From Puniceicoccales bacterium (GTDB taxonomy: Bacteria > Verrucomicrobiota > Verrucomicrobiia > Opitutales > LL51), in the NCBI GenBank assembly GCA_031278845.1, contig JAITJQ010000062.1, positions 1 through 5,529 of the forward strand: 5,529 bases of DNA. The letters run 5' to 3'. Of the stretch, positions 1 to 5,311 are shown piece after piece. A program made the translations under genes and the position numbers. The notes beneath the pieces were generated by a model. That model was not told where the DNA came from. It searched no databases and worked only from the letters and a program-made list of their open reading frames with translations. Numbering within the stretch: the stretch's first letter is position 1; every line of letters starts with the position of its first letter.

Positions 1-85
<85 letters not shown>

Positions 86-147
86 CTCCCGCAACCCCAA
101 TGCAAAAAAACTTGCCTAATTTTCAACAGTACCAAAGTATTTGCCAT

Positions 148-642
148 ATGGTTATAGAAAAAAAATTATTAGATCTTTTTCAGGAACAAATTCGGAACGA
201 ATTGGAATCGGCCTACAAATATCTGGGCATGGCGGCATATTTTGAATCGACTCCCTACAAAGGTTTCGCAAAATGGATGCGCAAGCAGGCTGAGGAGGAA
301 ACGGAACATGCGATGAAATTTTTTGATTACGTCAATGACCGCGGCAATCATGTCGAGCTTTTTCCAATAGTCTCCATGCCGACTCATTACACATCGCCGC
401 GGGAAGTTTTTCAAGAAACACTAGCCCATGAGCAACAGGTAACGCATCTCATCTATGGGATGTACCGTGTCGCCCTTGAAATCAAAGATTTCGCAGCACA
501 AATCTTACTGCAATGGTATATTACCGAGCAGGTCGAAGAAGAAAAGCAGGCGCAGGATATTTTGAGTCAGATTGAAACCGTTGGCGATAACATCGCCGCA
601 CTCATGAAAATTGATAGCAAAGTCGGCAAAAGGGAAGATTAA
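148..642 (+). CDS. ftnA: Bacterial non-haem ferritin (iron storage, ferroxidase)
   Basis: Cytosolic iron-storage protein that oxidises Fe(II) and deposits the mineral core inside a 24-subunit shell. With the start at 148 the product is 164 residues, the usual length for FtnA-type ferritins (E. coli FtnA is 165). The four-helix ferroxidase residues are all present by alignment to FtnA: E18, E51 and H54 (in the stretch AEEETEH), E95, Q128 and E131, with third-site acids E50, E127 and E130 (LQWYITEQVEEEK). No haem-binding Met of bacterioferritin is apparent. The frame stays open upstream to an ATG at 100, but those 16 extra residues have no family counterpart and adjoin the artefactual C tract, so ATG 148 is preferred although no strong ribosome site precedes it. 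The gene is convergent with the metallo-beta-lactamase gene. Intact and confident as to family; the start is less certain. Confidence 0.93.
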   Translation: MVIEKKLLDLFQEQIRNELESAYKYLGMAAYFESTPYKGFAKWMRKQAEEETEHAMKFFDYVNDRGNHVELFPIVSMPTHYTSPREVFQETLAHEQQVTHLIYGMYRVALEIKDFAAQILLQWYITEQVEEEKQAQDILSQIETVGDNIAALMKIDSKVGKRED

Positions 643-670
643 TTAATAAGGGAAATGATAGAGCTGTGAT

Positions 671-690
671 ATTTCCATTCTTACGGAAAT
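671..690. terminator. Weak hairpin between convergent genes
   Basis: A perfect 6-base inverted repeat, ATTTCC and GGAAAT, flanks an 8-base loop between the ferritin stop (642) and the metallo-beta-lactamase stop (690-692). The position between two convergent genes suits a shared terminator. There is no T-run on either side and the stem is short, so this is a weak candidate only. Confidence 0.25.
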
Positions 691-1169
691 TAACAATATA
701 CACGATTAATCCTTTCCTTTAAAACTAATTCTCCAAGTTTCTTATAAAAGAACTCTTTTGGCAGGCAATGATCTTGCTTGGGATCGCTAGATACAAACAA
801 AATCCGCCTCTTCTCAACATCATTGTTAAATATTGCATCCATCCACATGAGTTCCCCACTTGTCGTACTACCGTGATGAGGAGCAAGAAGAACATTTACA
901 CCCACTAATTTTTGTTGAAAACCCTCCGTATGTAAAAGATGATGAGTGAGCAATGTACCATTGGCATCACCGGGTAACAAAATACAAACATCCTTATAAT
1001 GTATCAATAATAGTAAATTGTTATCATGAACAACTTCCGGAGATAGAAAAGTTTCGGCAAAATTTTCTGGCCTAATACATTCTACTCCCACATCACCATC
1101 TCCAAAATAATATCCAATATACCCTTCAATATCTCCTTTACTCCCTTCCCAACCGTTACAAGTCTCCAA
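690..1169 (-). CDS. C-terminal half of ComEC-type metallo-beta-lactamase-fold protein (frameshifted fragment)
   Basis: This frame carries the second half of the hydrolase encoded by the fragment upstream (1560-1156) and is in the +1 frame relative to it. Visible family motifs, numbered from the TTG at 1169, are the strand-plus-Asp motif CILLPGDAN (about residues 62-70, metal-bridging Asp in GDA), the conserved LLAPHHGS (about 94-101), and a late His in SSDPKQDHCLP (about 127-136). These match the order in the ComEC/Rec2 C-terminal metallo-beta-lactamase domain and its stand-alone relatives, which are often phosphodiester hydrolases. TTG at 1169 is only the first possible start in this frame: no ribosome site precedes it, and the fragment lacks the HxHxDH metal site, so it is unlikely to function as an independent gene. 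The fragment is best joined to the upstream half as one gene of about 290 codons. Substrate unknown. Confidence 0.75.
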   Translation of the reverse strand: METCNGWEGSKGDIEGYIGYYFGDGDVGVECIRPENFAETFLSPEVVHDNNLLLLIHYKDVCILLPGDANGTLLTHHLLHTEGFQQKLVGVNVLLAPHHGSTTSGELMWMDAIFNNDVEKRRILFVSSDPKQDHCLPKEFFYKKLGELVLKERINRVYC

Positions 1170-1560
1170 CTTCCATATCTGGTAGATTCGTTAGCTCTAA
1201 GTCTCTGTCGCTTTGCCTCTGTGTGTTAATGACATCGATAATTTTTCTAAATTGCCTAACACCATTGTAATGATCCTTATGATTGTGCGTAATAACTACT
1301 CCTAATTGTATGACGCCAGCCAAAGCTAACATAATCTCATTACTATGTCCCCCTGCAGGTTGCAAAACGCGCTTATAACCACCGCTTACATCACAATCTA
1401 CAACCAATGCCCTCTCTTTGTGAGTTAGCAATACAAAATTTGCTTGACCGACTTTGGAAATCCTCACATCAAAGCCATTTAATAACAAATATCGCGTTAA
1501 GAAAAATAGGAACAACGCAATGTAGGATCTCTTCGCTCTTCTAAACATATTCTGCCTCAT
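1156..1560 (-). CDS. N-terminal half of membrane-anchored metallo-beta-lactamase-fold protein (ends at frameshift)
   Basis: The 134-residue product begins with a basic stretch and a hydrophobic segment at about residues 13-27 (IALFLFFLTRYLLL), probably an uncleaved membrane anchor that would place the enzyme domain outside the cytoplasm. The fold then starts as in ComEC-type enzymes: a first strand with KVGQANFVLL (about 36-45), VVDCD (about 53-57, family form LIDxG), and the metal site THNHKDH (91-97, HxHxDH). The frame then runs into TAA at 1158-1156, whereas the rest of the domain continues in the next frame. The ATG overlaps the stop of the 80-residue gene as ATGA and is preceded by a GGGGAAG-like ribosome site, so the two are probably translated together. 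The break could be a true mutation or a sequencing indel; otherwise the fold is complete across the two frames. Confidence 0.78.
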   Translation of the reverse strand: MRQNMFRRAKRSYIALFLFFLTRYLLLNGFDVRISKVGQANFVLLTHKERALVVDCDVSGGYKRVLQPAGGHSNEIMLALAGVIQLGVVITHNHKDHYNGVRQFRKIIDVINTQRQSDRDLELTNLPDMEVGDL

Positions 1561-1799
1561 TTAATCTTCTTCCCCTGTCCAATCCCCCAATAAAGCGCTA
1601 TATTGCTCAACACTGTCTTTACGGCAGTCTCGATTTTTTTTTCCGAATCTACTCCTATTTGGCTTTCTTTTGCCCTACTCAAATTTATTGCAAAAGTTTT
1701 GGCCTGTTTAAGAGACTCCAAAGATACATATTCAACTGCCTTTCCTGAGGCAATTTCTATGCGCACAGATTGAGCAGCGTTACAACCGTTTTCACCCAT
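1557..1799 (-). CDS. Small protein of unknown family, 80 residues, first gene of a two-gene operon
   Basis: I do not recognise a family. The product has two cysteine-free thirds after C6; residues 11-28 look strand-like (SVRIEIASGK then AVEYVS), and from about 29 onward it is helical and rich in Lys, Glu and Ser, ending with a hydrophobic patch IALYWGIG (67-74) and a basic tail. There is no clear signal peptide or membrane segment, so a cytoplasmic location is likely. The gene is supported by a very good Shine-Dalgarno, AGGAGG at 1812-1807, seven bases from the ATG, and by the ATGA overlap with the following metallo-beta-lactamase gene. The coupling suggests a partner or regulator of that hydrolase; this is inference from layout only. 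Confidence 0.65.
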   Translation of the reverse strand: MGENGCNAAQSVRIEIASGKAVEYVSLESLKQAKTFAINLSRAKESQIGVDSEKKIETAVKTVLSNIALYWGIGQGKKIK

Positions 1800-1804
1800 T
1801 AATA

Positions 1805-1812
1805 CCCCTCCT
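1805..1812 (-). promoter_or_regulatory. Strong Shine-Dalgarno for the 80-residue gene
   Basis: On the - strand AGGAGGGG lies just before the ATG at 1799-1797, with AGGAGG spaced 7 bases from it. It is the best ribosome site in the window and fixes the start of this small gene. Confidence 0.8.
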
Positions 1813-1839
1813 AAAACAATTCAAAGAATTTTTTTTGTA

Positions 1840-1879
1840 ATCATAGAATAGAATCCATTGCAATTTTGTTGAGTGTCAA
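1840..1879 (-). promoter_or_regulatory. Possible promoter elements for the 80-residue gene / metallo-beta-lactamase operon
   Basis: On the - strand a perfect -35 consensus TTGACA lies at 1879-1874. Good -10-like hexamers follow (TATTCT, and TATGAT at 1845-1840), but their spacing from TTGACA is 23 and 28 bases, longer than the usual 16-18; at a spacing of 18 only a poor GATTCT is present. The hexamers are seen in the sequence; their use together as one promoter is uncertain. They lie upstream of the strong ribosome site in the divergent intergenic region. Confidence 0.3.
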
Positions 1880-1919
1880 TACATTAAGCCCCAAAAATAA
1901 TATTTTAAGCAATTATTAC

Positions 1920-1952
1920 AAAAAAAAGATTTCATTTTTTCGAAAAATCTTT
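1920..1952 (-). terminator. AT-rich hairpin with T-run on the - strand
   Basis: AAAGATTT (1925-1932) and AAATCTTT (1945-1952) form an 8-base perfect inverted repeat around a 12-base loop; read on the - strand it is followed by eight Ts (1927-1920, overlapping the end of the stem). The loop contains a second palindrome, TTTTTCGAAAAA (1936-1947). The shape is terminator-like for - strand transcription, or it could be a regulator site, as it sits 13 bases before the lipoprotein start. The stem has one G-C pair, so stability is low. Confidence 0.3.
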
Positions 1953-1965
1953 AGCATATTCCTCT

Positions 1966-2454
1966 ATGGGGTATCGAGTGGGATTGGCGGTGGTGGGATT
2001 ACTTTTGGGAGGATGTAGGACGGCAAAGGATTTACCTAAATCCGATTTTCAATTCTTTATCGAGCAAAAATCAGATACGAACAACTTTCTTTGGTCATCG
2101 ACGGCAACTATGCCGGTCAGTCACTTAAGTATTAATATTTGTTCCCAGCCAATACTGTTCGCCAATGATATAGAATCGGTACGCATTGCCCAATCTAATT
2201 TCGGTAAATGCCTCATCTTTCAACTCACACAACGGGCTGCCATCGAATTTTATAGGCTGTCCGTCGACGGGTTAGGCCGAAAAATTATCTTCGTTTTCAA
2301 CGGAAAAACCCTCGGTTTATCCTTGCCCATTCGGAATACTACCCTAGACGGTACCTTCACGATTTTCCCTGAAATGGAAGACCATGAGTTGGATCAATTG
2401 GTAGAAGATATCAACGACACGGTCGTGAAACTCAAAAAATTAAAGGAAAAATAA
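1966..2454 (+). CDS. Lipoprotein with SecD P1-head-like domain
   Basis: The 162-residue product starts with R4, a hydrophobic stretch (residues 5-14) and a lipobox LGGC with lipid-attachment Cys at 17. Residue +2 after Cys is Arg, not the Asp that retains lipoproteins in the inner membrane, so outer-membrane sorting is expected. Residues about 60-150 follow the pattern of the SecD P1-head subdomain: a segment on the acceptor side (ANDIESVRIAQ), a strand then helix in which residues of the type FQLTQRAAIEFYRLS match the SecD 'F-x-L-x-x-x-A-x-x-F' pattern, then GRKIIFVFNGKTL (family form G-R-x-x-A-I-V-L-D-G-x-V), and an acidic helix (DHELDQLVEDIN). The last part, 150-162, is Lys-rich. It has no membrane helices of full SecD and cannot drive translocation itself. 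The gene ends 3 bases before the ATPase gene, implying one transcript and a possible accessory role there. No clear ribosome site precedes ATG 1966. The family call rests on pattern similarity by eye. Confidence 0.7.
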   Translation: MGYRVGLAVVGLLLGGCRTAKDLPKSDFQFFIEQKSDTNNFLWSSTATMPVSHLSINICSQPILFANDIESVRIAQSNFGKCLIFQLTQRAAIEFYRLSVDGLGRKIIFVFNGKTLGLSLPIRNTTLDGTFTIFPEMEDHELDQLVEDINDTVVKLKKLKEK

Positions 2455-2457
2455 GCA

Positions 2458-3744
2458 ATGTCCCTATTTCGCTCACTATTTCGTAAATATTCAAAACTCC
2501 CGGAAGAAAAAATACAGGAAGCTTACACCGATCGGGATGACGAAGGAAATACCGTTGCTACAGGTGACAAGAAAAAAAATAGCTCCGCAGAAGAATTTCT
2601 CGACTTCTGGATCCAAAAAGCCGTCGAAATGGAGGCCTCCGATGTCCACTTCGAACGCTATCGAACCTATGTCAAAATACGCTACCGAATCGACGGTAAA
2701 CTGCAAACCATAAAAAAATTGCCCGCTAATCTCCATAGTGGTCTCGTCACACGCGTAAAAATTCTCTCCAAATTGAAAATCGACGAAAAACGTATTCCCC
2801 AGGACGGACGTTTTTCGCTGATCAACGGCGATAAAAAATTCGACGTACGCGTATCCATTTTACCCGGATACCTCGGCGAATGCATGGTGATGCGCCTGCT
2901 ACGCAGTGACAATGAAAATTTCTCGCTACAGAGACTCGGCGCCCGTGATAAGGACGTCGAAAAATTAAGCGATCTTGTTTCTATCCAAAACGGGATTATC
3001 GTCATCGCTGGTCCAACCGGTTCCGGAAAATCGACTACGCTGTACTCCATTATTAAGAAAATTTCCTCACCGGAACGCAAAGTTATTACCGTAGAAGATC
3101 CCGTAGAGTATCAGCTTTCGGGTATCAATCAAGTTTCGGTCAACGAGACGATTGGTATGACCTTTGCGACGGCGTTGCGATCGATGCTACGCCAAGCACC
3201 CAATATTATTCTTGTCGGCGAAATACGCGATAAGGAGACGGCAGAGATTGCGATTCGGGCGGCATTAACGGGCCACCTCGTTTTGAGTACGGTCCATGCA
3301 AAAGACACGATCAATGCGATCACGCGGTTATTGGATTTGGGCGTACCATCCTACCTTGTTGCGGCGACACTGCGGGGTGTTTTATCCCAACGGCTCGTGC
3401 TGAAGTTATGTCCCCATTGCGCTAAAGAGGGCGTGTTCCAGGCAGAATTTTTAAAAGAGATAGCACCCGAATTCCCCATACCTGAAGATGTGAAAGTGAG
3501 TGAACCGGTTGGCTGCGCGCACTGTTTAAACACGGGATACAAAGGTCGCCAAGCGGTGATGGAAATTCTACCGGTAAGCGATGCGATTCAGAAGTTGATC
3601 GATCAAAAAAGCGACGAAGACGAAATCCGCCAATTGGCACGCAAAGAAGGGATGGAAACGCTACGGGAAATCGCTTTAGAACACTACGTACATGGCGAAA
3701 TGGGTCAAGAGGCTCTGCTGGCTCTTCTAGCCGAAATGAATTAG
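2458..3744 (+). CDS. gspE: GspE/PilB-type secretion or type IV pilus assembly ATPase, short form
   Basis: Cytoplasmic hexameric ATPase that powers pseudopilus or pilus assembly at the inner membrane. The 428-residue product has the N2 domain (about residues 44-160, with EASDVHFERY and RYRIDGKL), then the RecA-like core: Walker A GPTGSGKST (185-193), Asp box VEDPVEY (212-218), Walker B ILVGEIRD (251-258, catalytic E255), His box STVHAKD (277-283), and a metal-binding tetracysteine C318/C321 and C353/C356 placed as in GspE/PilB rather than PilT. The family is usually near 500-570 residues; here the N1 (T2SSE_N) domain that docks to GspL/PilM-type partners is missing, replaced by about 40 charged, low-complexity residues. 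The start at 2458 is fixed by the preceding gene ending at 2454, with AAGGAAA upstream. The reading frame is intact and ends TAG, with TAA two codons later. GspE and PilB cannot be separated with certainty without neighbours; the symbol is a best fit. Confidence 0.92.
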   Translation: MSLFRSLFRKYSKLPEEKIQEAYTDRDDEGNTVATGDKKKNSSAEEFLDFWIQKAVEMEASDVHFERYRTYVKIRYRIDGKLQTIKKLPANLHSGLVTRVKILSKLKIDEKRIPQDGRFSLINGDKKFDVRVSILPGYLGECMVMRLLRSDNENFSLQRLGARDKDVEKLSDLVSIQNGIIVIAGPTGSGKSTTLYSIIKKISSPERKVITVEDPVEYQLSGINQVSVNETIGMTFATALRSMLRQAPNIILVGEIRDKETAEIAIRAALTGHLVLSTVHAKDTINAITRLLDLGVPSYLVAATLRGVLSQRLVLKLCPHCAKEGVFQAEFLKEIAPEFPIPEDVKVSEPVGCAHCLNTGYKGRQAVMEILPVSDAIQKLIDQKSDEDEIRQLARKEGMETLREIALEHYVHGEMGQEALLALLAEMN

Positions 3745-3767
3745 CCGTAAAAAATATAGGGTTACGG
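3745..3767 (+). terminator. Inverted repeat directly after the ATPase stop
   Basis: CCGTAA (3745-3750) and TTACGG (3762-3767) are a perfect 6-base inverted repeat around an 11-base loop that begins at the base after the TAG stop. A T-run follows only at 3782-3786. It may mark the end of the lipoprotein-ATPase transcript, but the stem is short and the T-run is distant. The rest of the 247-base gap to 3992 is AT-rich and I see no gene in it. Confidence 0.3.
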
Positions 3768-3991
3768 TTACCGTTGATAAGTTTTTCTAATACGTGACGA
3801 TTGAGCAAGGTGGAATAAAAATTTTTCCAGGTACAATTGAAATGGCTAATAAAGTTTGAATGGATCAACGGTTAGTAGAAGAGAATCCCAAAAGTATTGA
3901 TCATATAGGGCCATAAGTTTTTATTACAATTTCATTCTCGCATTAAAAATAGCTTGTCAAAAGAACAAGTTCAAAATAGAACATCCCTATT

Positions 3992-4333
3992 ATGCTAAAG
4001 AAAGGAACCATTTTAATTGTAGGGATACTATTGTATATTCGTGCTATTTTGGGTGCGACATTTGTATCCTTGGATTCATCCAAAGCTTTAGGGTCGAGGA
4101 CATTGATTGACGGCCAACTGCCGAAAGAAGAACAAGCACTCCTAACGCTGTCCAAAGCTTTATTACCCGAGGATACTTCATTCTCCGAAATTTTTTCCAA
4201 ATCTTTGCTGCGCAATCCGATCCGTGGATCAAAAGTACGATATGTACCAGAAACGTGGATCGACTCGTTGACAGAAGCAGAAGTACGAGCCATTAATGAA
4301 GCATTTCCCTATTTAGGATTTGGACTAGCTTAG
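3992..4333 (+). CDS. Exported N-terminal part of a kinase-like protein, ended by in-frame TAG
   Basis: The 113-residue product opens with a Sec-type signal peptide: K3-K4, a hydrophobic core (about residues 6-20, ILIVGILLYIRAIL) and a small-residue cleavage site near GA at 21-22, so the mature protein would leave the cytoplasm. The remainder is soluble, mostly helical and not a family I recognise. TAG at 4331-4333 ends the frame, but the same frame then stays open with no further stop through 4334-4423 into the kinase-like region, so this looks like the first part of one gene of about 410 codons. A -35-like TTGTCA lies at 3954-3959 without a good -10, and no ribosome site is evident before the ATG. 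It could instead be a short secreted protein on its own; the in-frame continuation argues against that. Confidence 0.6.
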   Translation: MLKKGTILIVGILLYIRAILGATFVSLDSSKALGSRTLIDGQLPKEEQALLTLSKALLPEDTSFSEIFSKSLLRNPIRGSKVRYVPETWIDSLTEAEVRAINEAFPYLGFGLA

Positions 4334-4423
4334 TACATTGCTTTCTTAGAAGAAAAATCAGCACAAGAAGTTTTTGGTGATTCGTTAGCGGAGTTTAGTC
4401 GCCAATCGGGTAGTTGCAAAAAT

Positions 4424-5224
4424 ATGAAAACAGGAAGATTTCAGAAGAAAGTTTGTGTTCTAAAACCAAAAAACAGCATGGGAAATCAGAAAGCTAGCCA
4501 GGAAGCCGAAGCAGGAGCTCGAATTCGCCAAGCATTTGTTAATGAATTGGGTAACGAATGTGATTTAGACGATTTAGACAAGGTGTCAGCAAAATCAAAC
4601 GAAATGTTAATAGAATTTGATTATTTACTTTATCTTGTGGCTCCAATCGACTGCGGCGATTGTATCGCAAGCTTAGCAATCCCAAACGCCGTGCCCTTGC
4701 ACAATATTGTCCATGCCGAGCGAAGGAAATTCTCTTTCTCCACTGTAAAACAATCGCCCGGAGGTATTTCTATATCTAAAATACCTCGAAGAACGCTTTT
4801 TCCAGATATAAATTTTGGTCAAGCAAGCGAACGAATACATGCAGTTCAGAATATAACTAGAATACTACAATTCTTGCATGCCAATAAAATTGCACACAAC
4901 GATTTACATCCCGGCAATTTCCTCATTGTCGGCAATGATTATCTTAAGATGTTTCTCATCGATTTCGATCATGCCACATGTAGACAAAAATTTTCATCAC
5001 GAAATAATGACTTTGGAATCCTCATCTTTACGACAACGGAATATTTGTTTGGAACAACAAAACCAATTCTTCCTGGACTAATTAATGCCTCATGGATAGA
5101 AAAACTCAAAAATCTAAATCTCGAAGAGTATCTAGACGATCCCAAAACGTTTTCATATACTATTGAAGAACTGCAACAGATTAAAGAAATATTATTAGAT
5201 TTATTGACTGCAATGTTTGTCTGA
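4424..5224 (+). CDS. Protein-kinase-like domain protein (APH/Kdo-kinase/RIO-like), probably continuation of the exported protein
   Basis: Numbered from ATG 4424 the product is 266 residues. Kinase-fold signs in order: VCVLK (10-14), a candidate beta-3 strand with K14 as the ATP-contacting Lys; a following acidic helix (E27/E29) as helix C; a hinge-like LYLVAPIDCGD (about 69-79); the catalytic loop AHNDLHPGN (157-165) with D160 and N165; LIDFDHA (178-184) as the metal-binding DFG equivalent, D180; and NDFGILIF (195-202) as helix F with its Asp. HNDLHPGN and LIDFD resemble aminoglycoside phosphotransferase, Kdo kinase and RIO/ABC1 proteins more than Ser/Thr kinases. The substrate cannot be told. 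ATG 4424 lacks a ribosome site and falls inside the predicted N-lobe (SGSCKNM just before it looks like the glycine loop region), so the real protein probably starts at 3992 and is interrupted by TAG 4331. The C-terminus runs into a duplicated segment and may originally have ended at 5310. Confidence 0.72.
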   Translation: MKTGRFQKKVCVLKPKNSMGNQKASQEAEAGARIRQAFVNELGNECDLDDLDKVSAKSNEMLIEFDYLLYLVAPIDCGDCIASLAIPNAVPLHNIVHAERRKFSFSTVKQSPGGISISKIPRRTLFPDINFGQASERIHAVQNITRILQFLHANKIAHNDLHPGNFLIVGNDYLKMFLIDFDHATCRQKFSSRNNDFGILIFTTTEYLFGTTKPILPGLINASWIEKLKNLNLEEYLDDPKTFSYTIEELQQIKEILLDLLTAMFV

Positions 5225-5311
5225 TCGATGAAGAATTGGGTCTGATCGATGAAGAATTGGAACAGATTAAAAGAACATTATCAGATTTATTGACCGCGAT
5301 TGTTCGCTGAT
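5165..5311 (+). repeat. Diverged direct duplication of the kinase-gene tail
   Basis: Bases 5165-5225 and 5251-5311 align without gaps at 49 of 61 positions. Both copies read as a similar peptide ending in a TGA: EELQQIKEILLDLLTAMFV in the first, EELEQIKRTLSDLLTAIVR in the second, with differences falling largely as in coding sequence. The copies are 86 bases apart, so the second is out of frame with the kinase gene; it is open from 5185 and ends with TGA at 5308-5310, immediately next to the permease stop at 5311. This suggests an old tail duplication followed by a frame change. Confidence 0.8.
5219..5260 (+). repeat. Perfect 21-base tandem repeat, two copies
   Basis: GTCTGATCGATGAAGAATTGG occurs twice in direct succession (5219-5239 and 5240-5260) with no mismatch; the quoted unit is 21 bases, given as positions here for checking (first base G, last base G). 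The length is seven codons and in the second-copy frame it encodes LIDEELG followed by LIDEELE, a heptad-like acidic pair. The perfect identity implies a recent duplication by slippage, much younger than the diverged tail copy around it. Confidence 0.9.

Noticed and set aside
100..147. Upstream ATG extending the ferritin by 16 residues
   Set aside because: The extension has no counterpart in FtnA-type ferritins, no ribosome site, and begins beside the artefactual C tract; starting at 148 gives the normal family length.
1156..1190. Programmed +1 frameshift in the metallo-beta-lactamase gene
   Set aside because: No known slippery codon pair or internal Shine-Dalgarno stimulus is visible near the stop; a mutation or sequencing indel is simpler.
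1557..1620. Resemblance of the small protein's IALYWGIG end to the LYWxIG motif of DUF1016 nucleases
   Set aside because: Only a few residues match, the context around them differs and the protein is far too short; treated as chance.
2682..3080. Open frame on the - strand inside the ATPase gene
   Set aside because: It lies antisense to the Walker A region of a clearly real gene and has a composition typical of a shadow frame.
3422..3868. Long open frame on the - strand across the ATPase 3' end
   Set aside because: It is mostly antisense to the intact ATPase, has no recognisable domain and no ribosome site.
3794..3916. Two very short frames in the gap after the ATPase (GTG 3794 to TGA 3859, and ATG 3860 to TAA 3916)
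   Set aside because: They code only 21 and 18 residues, have no ribosome sites or family resemblance, and touching stop and start codons can occur by chance in AT-rich DNA.
3953..3980. Small inverted repeats (CTTGT/ACAAG, GAAC/GTTC) upstream of the exported protein
   Set aside because: Stems of 4-5 bases in AT-rich DNA are expected by chance; not enough for an operator call.
4878..5081. Alternative + strand frame inside the kinase-like domain
   Set aside because: It overlaps the catalytic loop and LIDFD motifs read in the main frame and has no domain of its own.
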